Below, in pieces: positions 11,150 through 22,837 of a stretch of 64,000 bases of DNA (within the stretch, counting starts at the first letter, position 1; every line of letters starts with the position of its first letter). The translations under genes and the position numbers were made by a program. Under the pieces are notes generated by a model, which saw only the letters and a list, made by a program, of their open reading frames with translations, was not told the DNA's origin and ran no database searches. The DNA is from Cryptomeria japonica (Eukaryota; Streptophyta; Pinopsida; Cupressales; Cupressaceae): NCBI RefSeq assembly GCF_030272615.1, contig NC_081413.1:552511136-552575135 (forward strand). The letters run 5' to 3'.

Positions 11150-12400
11150 GTTTTTACCATTTGGATGCATGATTTTTCTTTACTATTTTCTTGGTTTTTT
11201 TTTGTATTTTTCTCAGGACTGTTTTCTGAATGGTTTTTTGGTATTTTCTGATATATTGAAGGAGGCTGATGCTCTATACTGCTTATGTATGAAATCATTT
11301 GAGGTGCATGTTGTTGATTGTATCTGGTATTGGTTCTCTTTCTGGCATTGCCAATTGATATGCCCCAGACTCGAAGATGACAATGGTGACATATGGACCC
11401 AACCAATTTGATTCAAACTTTCCCCGATGTTCTCTATTCAATTGGTTACGAGGATTCTCCCTTAGAAAAAGAACTCCTACCTCAAATGTATGAGGTTTGA
11501 CTCGATGATTATAGCTTCTGCTCATGCGTTGCTGATAGGCTTTTAAGTGGTTGTAAGTAGCTTGTAGCTTTTCATCAAGCAGTTCCAACTCCTGAAGACG
11601 TGAGACTCGGTATGCTTAATCATCTATTAGATTGTGCAAGGAGACCCGTAGAGATGGTATTTCAACCTCAATAGGTAAGATGGCCTCTGCTCCATAAACT
11701 AGTGAGTAGGGGGTTGTGCCTCTAGGGGTTCAAGTGCTAGTTTGATATGCCCATAGTGTTGGATTCAAACAAATGTGCCAATTACGGCTAGCATCATTGA
11801 CTGTGTTTTTGAGGATCCTTGGTATATTCTTATTTGATGCTTCGAACTGACCATTGCCTTGTGGGTAATATGGGGTGGAAAAATAGTGTTGGATATGAAA
11901 CTTATCACAAAGTTCACAGACATCTTGATTTTTGAAAGGGATCCCGTTATCTATGATGATGGACATGGGTACACCATACCAGCAGATGATGTAATTGTGG
12001 ATGAATGAGGCGATCTGCTTGTCGGTGACTTGGGTGAGTGGAATGGTTTCGATCCACTTTGTGAAGTACTTTGTGGTGGTAATGATAAATTTATGACCAT
12101 TGGATGAAGATGGATGGATTTTACCCACAAGGTCAAGTCTCCATTGACAAGAGGGTCGTGGTGTTGTGATAGGTTGTAATTCATGTGCTAGGGCATGTAT
12201 TTGATCTCCATGAACTTGGCACTTCTAACACTTTTTGACAAAGTAGTAGGAGTATTTTTCCATGGAGGGCCAATAGTATCTAGCTCGCATGATTTTATTT
12301 GCTAGTGAAGGACTGCTTGAGTGAGCCCCACAAATTCCTTCATGTACCTCTTCCAAGACCTTTGTTATCTAATCTTGTTCCAAACATAGAAGGAGAGTAC
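11150..12400 (-). pseudogene. Element B integrase
   Basis: An HHCC-like remnant near 12180-12230 (CQVHGDQIHA, with a stop in the Cys pair) is followed by the catalytic core. A DLVGKIHP segment carries the first Asp, then GHKFIITTTKYFTKWIE, then IIIDNGIPF with the second Asp, then STPYYPQGNGQFEASNK with the Glu. The C-terminal part (11295-11588) has the NHRVKPHTFEVGVLFLRENPRN and GKFESNWLGPYVT motifs of the gypsy GPY/F module and ends GAYQLAMPE...NNMHLK. A Lys-rich tail runs to the junction with D at 11150. Stops at 11730 and near the HHCC region inactivate it. It shares the RT frame, so decay here was mostly by point mutation. Confidence 0.85.
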
Positions 12401-13166
12401 CATCAAGACTTCATGTGTATAGGGTGTCGGCACTGATGGTGTATCAAGCGCTTTGGTGGATAAAGGTTTTTCATTGGTTGTTTGATTGATTAGCGGGAAG
12501 TGTGTGATCATGTAGGTAAGTGAAAAACTCACTGTACCATGGGCAGTCAGAATTGGTAAGGTGGTATATCATTTTAGTTTTTGGGATATCATAAGCGGGG
12601 ATCTAAAGCTGTTCTACCTAGAACACATAGCATGCCAATTTTTGTGGAAGATCCAGGAGAGATGCAATTGTAGCCATTGTGTTGGCAACTCGATTCTAAT
12701 CTCTTGGTACTTGCTCAAATGTGATAGTTGTAAATGATTCTTTGAAACTATCCACCATCCTTTTATATAATATAAGTTTATCATCCTTTGTTTGGTATTG
12801 ATCAGTGACTTGTCGGATGACCAGCTGGGAATCTCCATATACTTGTAGCTATTTTAGGTGCCATTGTATAGCCAATCTAAGTCCTTCGATCAAGGCTTCA
12901 TATTCTACTATATTATTTGTGCAGGGGAAAGTGAGTCTGTAGGACTTTGAGATGCTGCCACCTTGAGGTGTGATAAAAATAATACCTTACTCTAAGCCAT
13001 GTCTGGTGTATGAGCCATCAAAATATATTTTCTAGGGTTGTGTAGCTGTGATCATGAAAATTTACTCATCCAAAAAGTTGGAAATAAGAGGATGGTCGCC
13101 TTTGAGATGTGCATTAGCCAACTGACCTGTAATAACTCATCTATTGATAGATTTACAATCCACATA
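12401..13166 (-). pseudogene. Element B RNase H domain
   Basis: Translating through stops gives the RNase H signature set in order: YFDGSYT (first Asp, near 13018), NIVEYEALIEGLRLA (Glu, near 12900), VYGDSQLVIRQV (Asp, near 12830) and RDxNRVANTMATIA (last catalytic position, near 12690). The domain degrades the RNA strand of the RNA-DNA hybrid during reverse transcription. Several TAG/TGA codons interrupt it, so it appears only in short pieces. It links the RT tail to the integrase in the normal Ty3/gypsy order. Confidence 0.75.
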
Positions 13167-14708
13167 CTAGATATCAAATTCACTCAAGATCATAACCCAT
13201 TTGGCCAAGTGACCTATCAATGCTACCTTGCTGAGTAAGTACTTGAGTTGATCTATCTTGGAAATAAGTTGTACTTTGTGTGTTAACATGTAGTGCCTCA
13301 ATTTGGTGGCTGCCAAGATAACTGCTAGGCAAGGTTGGTCAATAGGTGTGTAATTGAGTTCATAGCCTACCAGTGTTCGAGAGATGTAGAAGGCAACACA
13401 TTCTTTTCCTTTCACATTATGTTGTGCAAGCAATACTCCTAATGTTGTGGTTGTAGTTGAAATGTATAATAATAGAGGTCTACTTGGATCTGGTGGAATC
13501 AACAATGGTGTATTCATTAGGTAGTCTTTAAGCATTTGGAATGCTTGGTGGCATTTTACATCCCATTGAAAGTGGATGTTCGTGTGTAACAGATGGGTGA
13601 AGGGATGACATTTATCAGACAATTGTGAAATGAACCATTGAATAGATTGTAGCCACCCTTGTAATGTCCTTAACTGGGTGATATTCTTTGGAGGTAGCAT
13701 GTCCATGATTGCCTTGACTTTCATAGGATCTACCTCAATGCCTTTACTTGAGACAATGTATCCTAAGAGCTTCCTGGAAGTCACTCCAAAGACACACTTC
13801 TTTGGATTGAGACAAACCTGGTATTGTTCTAATCTGTTAAAGATTTTATCTAGTATTGCAAGATGACCCTCTCTTGTTAATGATTTAGCGAGTAAATCAT
13901 CCACATAATCTTTCATTATTGTGTGCATTATATTGTGGAATATAGTAGTCAGAGATCTTTGATATGTTTCCCCTGCATTCTCTAGACCAAATGGCATCAC
14001 ATTCTAATAGTATGTTCCCCATGGACATGTGAAAGTAGTTTTGTGTTGATCTTCTGGAGCAATTTTGATCTTGTTGTACCCTAAAAAGCCATCCATAAGA
14101 GAAATCATTGCATGACCTACTGTTAGATCAAAAATCATGTCGATGTTTGGTAATGGAAAGTCATCTTTAGGACATGCCTTGTTCAAATATTGAAAGTCTG
14201 TACAGATACAGATGCCCCCATTAGGTTTACCAACTGGTACAATAATGGATATCTACTCTACATAATCGATTGGTCTGATGAAACCAGCATCTAAGAGCTT
14301 TTTAATTTCAGCTTTGACAAGAATGACAATCTGTGGGTGCATCTTTCTGAGCTTTTGTTTGACAAGTTTAGCTCCTTCTGCTATAGTTAGGTGATGCATG
14401 ACCAAATCTGGATATAATCTAGGCATGTCTGAATAAGACCATGCAAAGCTGATTTGGCACTTCTCAAAGAATTCCACAAATTTTGGTTGTTCTTCAAGAG
14501 TTAATAGAGATGCCAAATGTATTTTGTGAGGAGTCTCGGGAGTCCCCACATTGAATTCTTTTGTTTCTTCTCTTAGGATAGTTGATCTCTCCCGATTCAT
14601 ACTAAAGGGGAGGATATCAAACCTTTCATCTTCAGGCGCCTCAGAGAGGTTTTCATGTTTGGGCACGCTCTTTATTTTTACTTTTTTGGGATCAAAAAGT
14701 GCCACCAT
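13167..14708 (-). pseudogene. Element B reverse transcriptase
   Basis: One frame with three stops covers the RT. Visible motifs are the N-terminal KLRKMHPQIVILVKAEIKKL with GFIRPI, then FPLPNIDMIFD, motif A SLMDGFLGYNKI with the catalytic Asp, GTYY...MMPFGLENAGETYQR, and the catalytic YVDD box at 13896-13907. After it comes the CLNPKKCVFGV and LGYIVSSKGIEVDP thumb region, then the RNase-H-like connection (CVAFYISRTLVGYELNYTPIDQPCLAVILAATKLRHYML). RT would copy element RNA into DNA in the particle. Stops at 14253, 14004 and 13167 separate pieces in the same frame; no frameshift is needed within this region. Confidence 0.9.
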
Positions 14709-15444
14709 GTAGTTTTCACTAGAAGATCCATATTTTATTGTAATATTTTTGTAGCTTAAAGGTTTGGCATCTACCCCAAAGTATGTTGCGTTGTTAAGTT
14801 CAATGGAAAACCCATCTTTATGGTCCCTGCTTGGTATGTTATCCTATAATTCTAGAAAGTCTATGAGTGCCTCATCATTTTGGAAATGGTCAAGGTATGG
14901 GGGATTTGGCTCTTTCCATTCAATGAGTTCAGGATGAATGAGAGCCATTACTTCATCGATTAAGTTGAGTTTGTAGGAGACATCAGTGAGGGTTATATAT
15001 GGAGGCGTGAAGTTCATTGATGGTACTCTCCTTGTCAGATTCAGTCATAGGATTCAACGTAGAGCTTGTGGAAGTGTCTTCTAGCTCAGGTTTCCAAAAA
15101 ATTTTAATCCATGCTTCTCCATAAATTGGTATATCTTTATGAGGTGGTTGAGGTGATGTTTCTTCCTTGTTTGAAGTATTTAAATTGACTGAATCCAATT
15201 CCCACTCATGTGAGTCTATCTCGGAATCATTCTCTAGTAACCGATTACTGTACCAAGCTAGGATTTCCTTTGAATTGAATAGTGCATTAGTTACTGGCTT
15301 ATGTACTATTGGAGGTGGGGTTGTTGGTTCTACTGGTACTGCTGGTGCTACTGGTATTGTTGGTGTTATTGGTACTATTGATTCTACTAGTACTGTTGTT
15401 GCTATTGTAACTGCTGATATAGTCAAGGATTGCATTCTCAGAGT
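14709..15444 (-). pseudogene. Element B Thr/Pro-rich linker before RT
   Basis: Between the solo LTR insertion and RT the minus strand encodes a low-complexity Val/Pro/Thr/Ile stretch (TIPVAPAVPVEPTTPPP), then FNSKEILAWYSNRLLENDSEIDSHEWELDSVNL and an acidic segment. Element C has the same module (63138-64000), including VFNSKDLPVWYSNQ. Its function is unknown; it may be a spacer between protease and RT. A frame change is needed between this piece and RT. Confidence 0.7.
15440..15444 (+). repeat. Left target-site duplication AGAGT of solo LTR 1
   Basis: AGAGT directly precedes the LTR start TGTCATGCCC. The same 5 bases follow the LTR end at 19840-19844. A perfect 5-bp duplication is the expected product of LTR-element integration and fixes both LTR boundaries. 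Confidence 0.9.
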
Positions 15445-18400
15445 TGTCATGCCCAAACTTTTTGGGCTAAAAATGAAACAATTTTTTTTTTTGAAATACC
15501 TAAACTCTCAAAATAATCTACATTTAAAGAAATCAAATAAGTCTTGTCTTAACTAGGATGTAAATGGAATTGTTTTCTAAAGCTGGTTTAGTTAACCAAC
15601 TCAATTAAGCGACATTAATTAATGGAGATTAATTAATCCCAAGAGGGTTGTCGCAATTTAGTTAGCTAATTTAATTATCTTAATTAAGTTACCACTAATT
15701 AAAATCAAGGGATAATTAGTTATCTCAAATGCATTTAAATCATTCCCGTCCAACAATGATAATGCTATCTTAAATTTAAAATTAATTAATTGAAACACAC
15801 GCAAATTCATTATTTAAATCTAACCGATAAGGGTTCAAAATTCTACAATGTCATTTGTCAAATAAATCCAATTTTATGCTATAGTCAATTTTTAACCTCC
15901 CCTAAATCTTCAATTTTTGACTATTATACAATTAGGCCAAATTTGGTCTCATAGGTTAAAAATTCAAAATAAACAATTAATTATTTTTGGTTACAAACTT
16001 TTCCCCCAAATTAATATATATAACCTAATGTCCATATTTAATTGAATATATCAAATAACTATTTAGTTTCCCTAATTGAATAAATTAAATCAATTATGTG
16101 GATAATGTATCCATATAACATTAATCTCCTTTTAAATCCATTAGAATAAACTATATTTAAATCAATTTTCTTTCAAATCAAATGAGGAGCTTTAAATTTA
16201 ATGACACATAAGGCTAAAGTTAAATGGGGGGATTGATTTTCAAAGTCTGGAAAGTATTTCCCCCATTTTCTTATTTTAATTTATTATATATTTTTTTAAA
16301 ATCTCAAACCCTAACCAGGGTTGAGTAATTTTCTTATATTTTATTTAAAACCACATAGTAATCCCTTTCTTTTATTTTTATATTAATAGATAACCCTAAT
16401 AATTCTTTTGTCTTTCCTTTGTATGCAAACCCTAATCTGGATTTGGATTAGGGTTGCATATTTTACCCAAAACAAATTTTAAACTTCATATCCATTTCGT
16501 TTTTACCCTACCCGAACTGGGTTAGGGTTTTTTTTTTTTTGGTGTTGTGTGTTATGTCATGTGTGTTTTGTGCAGGGCCGAACTAGGGCACGGTGGTGAC
16601 CATGGAAAGGTAGAGGCCGAAGGAGGGGGAAGGGGGTTGTGGGAAGAGGTGGTGGCGTGGGCTCCCCCAAACGCCACTGTGCATACACAGTGGCGGTGAT
16701 GCCGTCCACTGTGCATACACACAGTGGCAGGCCCGGTGCCACCCACTATGCGTACACACAGTGGTGGCTGGTGCCGACCACTGTGTGTAAGCACAGTGGC
16801 GGCCGGGCTGCCCATTGTGTGTACACACAGTGGCTCGGCCCATGAGTCGTCCACTGTGTTTACACACAGTGGTTTGGCCCTAAGGAATATGGTATTTTTT
16901 TTTGTTATATTATTTTTTTTTTTATATAAATATATATATGTATATATATATATACACACACACAGCTGCATAAATAGTTTCTTTTTTTCTTAATGAATAT
17001 TTGCAGAGTTAAAATGTGATCAAATATATATATATCTGTGGGTGCATAACCGGACTCATAGGGTTAGGAATCTTTATTTGTTTGGAATAATCTTATACAT
17101 TAGCATGCAGTATCCCCCTTTTTTTTAAACAACAATATATTTTCTTTTGATAGCAAGCTAAAGATTATATTTAGGTTTTAATATTATTTCCTTTGTGTAT
17201 GGATTAATTTTCTGTTATGTATAAACAGAAAATGAAAATGACAGAATTAACAACATCTAAACTTTGCAAGTAAATACTTAAAACACATTGCATTTCCCTT
17301 CTTTTTTTTTTTCAAAAATGACAGCAACTATAGCATTTAAATATCGCAGGAAAATACCTAAAAATCACATTGCATTTCTTTTTCTGCACCTATCATATCT
17401 TTACAAAAATTGCAGAAAATAAACAAAATAACAGAATTCATTATGAGACAGAATTAAATAAAATTTACAACAGCCTTATAGATTACAGAACTTAAATAAA
17501 ATGCAATTTTTTTATAATGGATAGGTTTCAAATAAAAGAAAACAAACATTACAACCTTTCATTCAAAAATACTTTTCTCATAGGATATATTTTTGTTTTA
17601 TACAATAGTTAGATTTTACAATGGGTGAGATAACCCAACTGCTCTCTCATTCCTAGTGATGAGGACTTAAATACAATAATACATTTCTTTATATAGAAAT
17701 AAAAACAACATAAAGCCCCTTATTTACATTTCTGCAACAAAATACACTATTGCTTTTCCTATTCCCCTTTTTTTTCTGCAACTAAACTAAAACCAGCAAC
17801 TCCTAGCTTTCCTTCCCAAGCAACCTGCATTTAAAAATTTAGAGCTATGACCATGGGGTGCTCACCTTCCAGCCTAGGCTTACTAGAAGCCACCCTCGAG
17901 CTTGGAGAACCAAGTCCTAGATAGGTTACACTCAAGCAAACACAAACAAGCAAAGGGGAAAACATAAAACAACAAACACATTCCCTTCCCAAGCTGAAAC
18001 CTCATCACATAATGTGATGTTTAACTAGGGTGGAAGTGGACCAAGAACCCTAGAGGAGATTATGCTAGATAGTAACTCACAACCAACTCATGGCATCCAA
18101 GAAAACACAACCAAAACTCATCTTAACCCCCATATCCTTATGACCCCCAAAAAGGCAAACATGCCATATTTTCTCTCCTTATGACCCCCAAATGCATAAA
18201 TAGAACTATGCAGCAAGGGTCACATGGACAAACCCTTGAGATCACTCTCATGATAAGAGCCTCTCACTCTAAGGCTGTCAAACTCCTTCCACCCCCAAGA
18301 TCATTCTACCCTCCCAAGGGTAAGATGGTCTTGGATACTCCCAAAACACAACAAATGCATAAACAGAAAATAGGAAAAGAACCACATAGAACTTTCACAA

Positions 18401-19839
18401 ATACAATGCATGATACAACATATACATTCAAACATCCTACATACAAATTTCAAATAACAAGTAAGGAAAACACCAACCTTGAATCTGCCAAGGGTATTCT
18501 AGGGGAAAGCTTGGAGAAGAGCAGCCCAATCCACAATCTTTTCTTCAACACTTAGCCAAATTTCCTATCCCAAACTAGTTTCTTTTCAAATTTGCAAGAT
18601 CTCCAAAAATGGAGAGTGGGTGATTAGCTCACTAAGCCTCAATCTCTAGCCTAAGAAGGCTTCTCTCACTCCTTCCAACCTCTTGGATAGAGTGAGGGAC
18701 TCCAATTGGTTGGTCTTCCCTAGGTCTTACACACTCCCTAACCAAGGTACCTAAAGAAGAGGAAAGAAATGGGGAAGAGGAATTACACCTATCAAGGAGG
18801 TTATCGAACCAAGGATAGCACTCCTATAGATGGAATTCGTCCATCTTGGGAAAACCACTTTTTTGGGTGTTTAAACAAGCCCTAGGGGAAAGACACATGG
18901 CCAAATTTGGCCTTCACCCATAGGTACCCCATGAGGCCTAATAAAAATGTTCTAAAATTGACTCTAAGAGTTGATTTAACCCTTAGAAATTCCACCTAAA
19001 GTTAACCTACGGGTCAACTTTGAGTTGACCCTCCTTGTGGCTCACTAACCTAGATTTCTTGGTTCCTTCAAGGATAATAAGGTAATATAACAATTAAACA
19101 AAAAGTAAATTTCTCAAAAAGGTGACATGACAATTGCCAACACAACATACAACATAGGTGTCAAGTGACACTACGAAATAATTCCACATCACAAATACAC
19201 ACATGACAATTGTCCCTTGAATGATTTAAACAATTTAATAAATACAATTTACACTCATGCAACATTTTATGTTTACGAATAAAATACAATACATACGAGG
19301 TGTTGTCTCTCCAAAGAGACAACCCCTAGTTTTACGAACGCACATAGGCGTAGGCTTGATTCTCCATAATATTTCCATGGTCACATGGATAATTTCCTGC
19401 GCATCTCAATTTAAACATTAGTACTTTCCAATAGCCTCATATAATATAAAACACATCATTAAGAATACAATACAATCATTTTGCATAGAATTGACATTAT
19501 ACAATACAATTGCCACATATCAAAGCAATTCACATAAGCAATTCATCATAATCCTCATAATTTAATCCATTTATAAGATATGCAAACATATTTCTAGCAT
19601 CATAATAAAGTCCTGCAAATCAGATAATGACATACATCGTCTCAATGTTACCCTATTCTAGGATCATATAAAATTCTATATCCACAAAGCATAGAAATGA
19701 AGCATCCATATATCAATGTTATCAAATTCATGGGATCATATAAAATTCTATATCCATACTACATAAAAATAAAGCATCTATAATAGTTCCAACATGAAAA
19801 TCACTAAAAAGATAGGATGGGTCGGGGTAGGGCCTCACA
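15445..19839 (-). mobile_element. Solo LTR 1 (4,395 bp) inside element B
   Basis: In element orientation it begins TGTGAGGCCCTACCCC (from 19839) and ends TTTGGGCATGACA (15445), with TG...CA ends and a perfect AGAGT target duplication. No internal region, PBS or coding frame is present, so it is a solo LTR left by LTR-LTR recombination. The same LTR occurs in opposite orientation at 28362-33003 with the same end sequences. Over 4 kb per LTR is at the upper end of plant LTR size. It contains an array of short hairpins (16673-16874), TA/CA microsatellite (16920-17035) and CCCTAA-like words, and splits the gag-pol frame of B. Confidence 0.9.
16673..16874 (-). repeat. Six-hairpin array in solo LTR 1
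   Basis: Six units of the form CCACTGTG-loop-CACAGTGG occur every 31-38 bp. The first is a perfect 9-bp stem with a CATA loop (16673-16694). The others have 6-nt loops (CATACA, CGTACA, TGTAAG, TGTACA, TTTACA) and stems with at most one mismatch. GC-rich spacers (GGCCCGG, GCCGGGC) separate them. Solo LTR 2 carries a related array at the matching place. Confidence 0.85.
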
Positions 19840-19844
19840 AGAGT
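19840..19844 (+). repeat. Right target-site duplication AGAGT of solo LTR 1
   Basis: Matches 15440-15444 exactly; see the left copy. Confidence 0.9.
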
Positions 19845-20481
19845 CCCTGGCTTTTCCTTTGAATCAAAGTTTAGGAAGAGATTCTCTTTGAAAACCTAGT
19901 CCAGTTTTATCTATTGGTTTCAACTGAGGTTGTAAGGTCTCTTGTTGTCCTTGTTTTCCAGGTCCCAAAGCACTATGGCCATCATAGCCCATTCTTTGTA
20001 GTATAGTGAAGCCTTTTCCATATTGGTCAATGGGGAGCTTAGCCTTCAGGTTTTCTTTGTTGATAGGGTCTGTGTAGATCCATTTTTCCAAGTCCTCATC
20101 CATGGTTTCTTCCTCTTGACTCTTGCCAAGGGTAAATTGGGCCAAAGTGCAAGTTCTTTTGGCCAGCAGTGTTTGAAGTAAGCCTTGGGATTTGCCATGA
20201 GTTATAGGGGATGTGATTAATTGCTCAACACAAAAGAGTTGGCAAAGATTATATTTACCAGGGCCTTTCTCAACCATTTTCATTTTTAATTTATCTTGCT
20301 TTGGTGTAGGGGTTGTTAAGCTGGTGAGAGAGGCTAGATTAACATATTATGAAGAAGAGATAACTTCCCTACTGTTAGGTACGGTTATCTCTAGCTGATG
20401 ATGAATGTTATTATAATATAAAAATGGATTAGCATCATCGAGGATTGTAATCTCTACCCTATTATGTGGAAACTTGATACA
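19845..20481 (-). pseudogene. Element B post-protease linker with G-patch-like segment
   Basis: After the protease the frame encodes YVNLASLTS, then KMKMVEKGPGKYNLCQLFCVEQL, an acidic stretch (EEETMDEDLEKWIY), and YGKGFTILQRMGYDGHSALGPGKQGQ...LKPIDKTGLGF. The Gly spacing of the last part resembles a G-patch, an RNA-binding module reported between protease and RT in some plant Ty3/gypsy elements. Element C and fragment E carry the same module. The solo LTR interrupts the frame right after it. Confidence 0.7.
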
Positions 20482-20870
20482 TTAGTGATAGGTAGATGGG
20501 ACTGCTTGCATGGCATGTATCCAAGGTCTTCCTAACAAGAGATTGTATGGAAAAGGAAGGTCTAGAAATTGGCAGACTATATGCTTCACCACTGGCCCAA
20601 CCCTGATGGTTAATATAACAGCTCCTCTAGAAGAACATTCTGCATCATCATATGCTTTGATAGTTATCTTTTTTTTGGCATCCACTGATTTTACTGCATA
20701 ACCCAATGCTGTGACTAATTGTAAGGTGTAGATGTTTAAGCTGACTCCATTATCAATCAAGACTTTCTTGATTCTATGTTGGTTTACAAATCCTTCAATA
20801 TGGAGGGAGGCATTATGGGGTTGTTGGAAGGATGTGTTGTCACTTTCAGTAAAAGTGAGACAGGGTGATG
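20482..20870 (-). pseudogene. Element B retropepsin-like protease
   Basis: The fold follows the gag frame: HRIKKVLIDNGVSLNIYT with the active-site triplet D-N-G (near 20750) instead of D-T/S-G, then KKITIKAYDDAECSSRGAV, a VGPVVKHIVCQFLDL strand and PYNLLLGRPWIHAM, the usual C-terminal motif. A TAG at 20482 ends this part. The homologues in A and C read D-G-G and D-N-G, so the non-standard middle residue is a family trait and not damage in one copy. Confidence 0.8.
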
Positions 20871-22837
20871 ACTTTATACTATCAACCATGGCTTGAAATT
20901 GATTTGTGTTGAGGTTGGTGGGGATAGACGCTTCTTGGAGATCTTGGTCCAAGATTTTTTTATGTAAAGGGGATAAGCATAAAAGCTCTAATATGGAGAT
21001 GAGTGCTGGAGTCTTATCCAATTGTTCTATAAGATTATATTGTTTGGGGAGGGGTGTAGTTCCTTGTGGTGCTGCTCGAATAGTAATCTTGCTATGATGC
21101 ATAACAACATTACATGTAGGATTTGGATCTTTTATGATAAGAGTTGCAACTTGTTCATCCGCATCATAAAGGTGATTCATAGTATATTTGTATGCAACTT
21201 GCACGTAATTAGTTGTAGTATTTGTGTTTCTCCCTAAGGTGGAAGGACCCCTTTGATCATGTGATGGAAGTGGATTATTGAACATTAAATGATCATCATT
21301 GGATTTCTTTGGGTCATGTCCTTCAATTTCAATTTCTCCTCTATCAATAAGATCCTGAACAAGATCTTTCAGCCGATGGCAATTGCTTGTTTTATGCCCT
21401 CTTCCTTGGGGAAATTCACAATGTTCGTTATCGCACCACCATGATGGCTTGACGTGAGGCTCATAGTTGGATGTTTTTGGTAAGGTCACAAGATTGGAAG
21501 ATACCAATTGATGTAAGATCATTTCGATGGCTTCCCCTAAGGGTGTATATGTGCATTTTTCTTTGTAGTTTTGTTGCTTTTGTTTTGGTTCCTCTTGTTG
21601 TGTATTGCAACCTTGATTTTGTGGATTATTGATGATGTTGTTGTTAGGAGGGGGATTTAATCCTGAAAACCTGACCACTGGTTGTGCAGTTTTCACTATT
21701 CTTGCATCCACAATCCTGTCATTGACAACGTTATTGTTTTGGTTCCAAAATTTTGGCTTGTCGCTATTATAGTGTGGATGAGGACCATCTTTGCGTTCAT
21801 TATAAATTTTGATAAGTCCCTTTTTGACAAGGGCTCTTTCACATTTGAGCCCTTGAGTTATCATGTCTTCAAAGGATTATGTGCCCTTTATGTCTAAATA
21901 AAATTCCATTTCACCATTTAAGTTGGAAATAAAAATTTCCACTAATTCTTGTTCAGGTAGATGAAGGGAGCATCTGCTAGACAATTGTCTCCACCATTGT
22001 AGGAAAGTTGAGAACAACTCCCCTGGTTTTTGTTTTGTGTTACACAAATCTACCATGGTGATGTCACATTCTATGTTGTGTGCATAATGAGCGAGACGTC
22101 ACATTCTATGTTGTGTGCATAATGAGTGATAAATTTTTGGACTAGGTCTTCAAATGTTCTAATACCACCTGGCATTCATGAAAACCATTGTGTGGTTGTG
22201 CCCCCAAGCTTTAAGGAAAAAGGTGCATTAGGTATATGTCCTCATAGGCAACCTCTAAGCAAGCGGAGTGAAACTCTTGCACATGGTCCCTAGGATCTCC
22301 TTTGCCTTTATATTTTTCAAACTTGGGTGTTTCAAACCCTCGTGGGAAAGGTGGCATAATAATGTCCCTATCAAATGGATATGGACAAATGTCATTAAGT
22401 GAGAATTGATTTGTTTTCACACCTTTGCTTAGTTGTTGGGCAAGATTTTCTACTTGTTGTCTCAACATGTCCATTTCTGAAGGGGGAGGAGGTGGATGAT
22501 TAGGGTCGTAGCGGAAGTAGTCTCTACCTCATCCACCATTATGATTGCTATGTTGTTTGGATGTTTGTCGTATCTATGTTGTATCAAAGCTGGAGGGTAG
22601 TTTGGCACCCTCTTGAGAAAGTTATAAGAAATGAGCATTTGCATTGTTTCTAAGAATCTCATCAAAGAGACTGTTGAATTTTGGATTATGTTGTACTCTT
22701 TCTATATCTTCTAGAGTTGGAGTTCTGGGTTCTTCATCATTAGTGCCTCCTTTAAAGGCCTCATGAAAATCGTTGAGGTTTTATTCCTCCTCTTCAATTT
22801 CTAGTTGTCAAGTTTTCATTGATCTTGTTCAAGCCAT
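20871..22837 (-). pseudogene. Element B gag, disrupted
   Basis: Begins at ATG 22837 by comparison with element C (gag start 60143). The N-terminal segment carries stops; the block DICPYPFDRDIIMPPFP is at 22211-22474. The capsid core around 21900-22200 is broken by a 35-bp tandem duplication. Downstream, from 21864, the frame is long and clean: GLIKIYNE..., YTPLGEAIEMILHQL, CEFPQGRGHKTSNCHRLKDL (a degenerate knuckle), DLIDRGEIEIEGHD, and the QYNLIEQLDKTPALISILELL block before the protease. At least two frameshifts separate the pieces. Confidence 0.8.
22063..22132 (-). repeat. 35-bp tandem duplication within element B gag
   Basis: GTCACATTCTATGTTGTGTG and the bases after it occur twice with period 35 (starts 22063 and 22098), differing by one or two bases. 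Since 35 is not a multiple of 3, it shifts the gag frame. Element C lacks it. Confidence 0.85.

Noticed and set aside
11150-14708. Integrated plant pararetrovirus (caulimovirid) as the source of RT and RNase H
   Set aside because: An integrase follows RNase H and the element has LTRs and a tRNA PBS, so it is a Ty3/gypsy retrotransposon. No movement-protein or coat-protein motif is seen.
16300-16530. Telomere-like CCCTAA/TTAGGG words
   Set aside because: Isolated copies within a solo LTR, not tandem. Equivalent words occur in the other LTR.
16552-16993. Overlapping Cys/His-rich frames on both strands
   Set aside because: They arise from the hairpin array: self-complementary units give similar peptides on both strands and no other coding sign is present.
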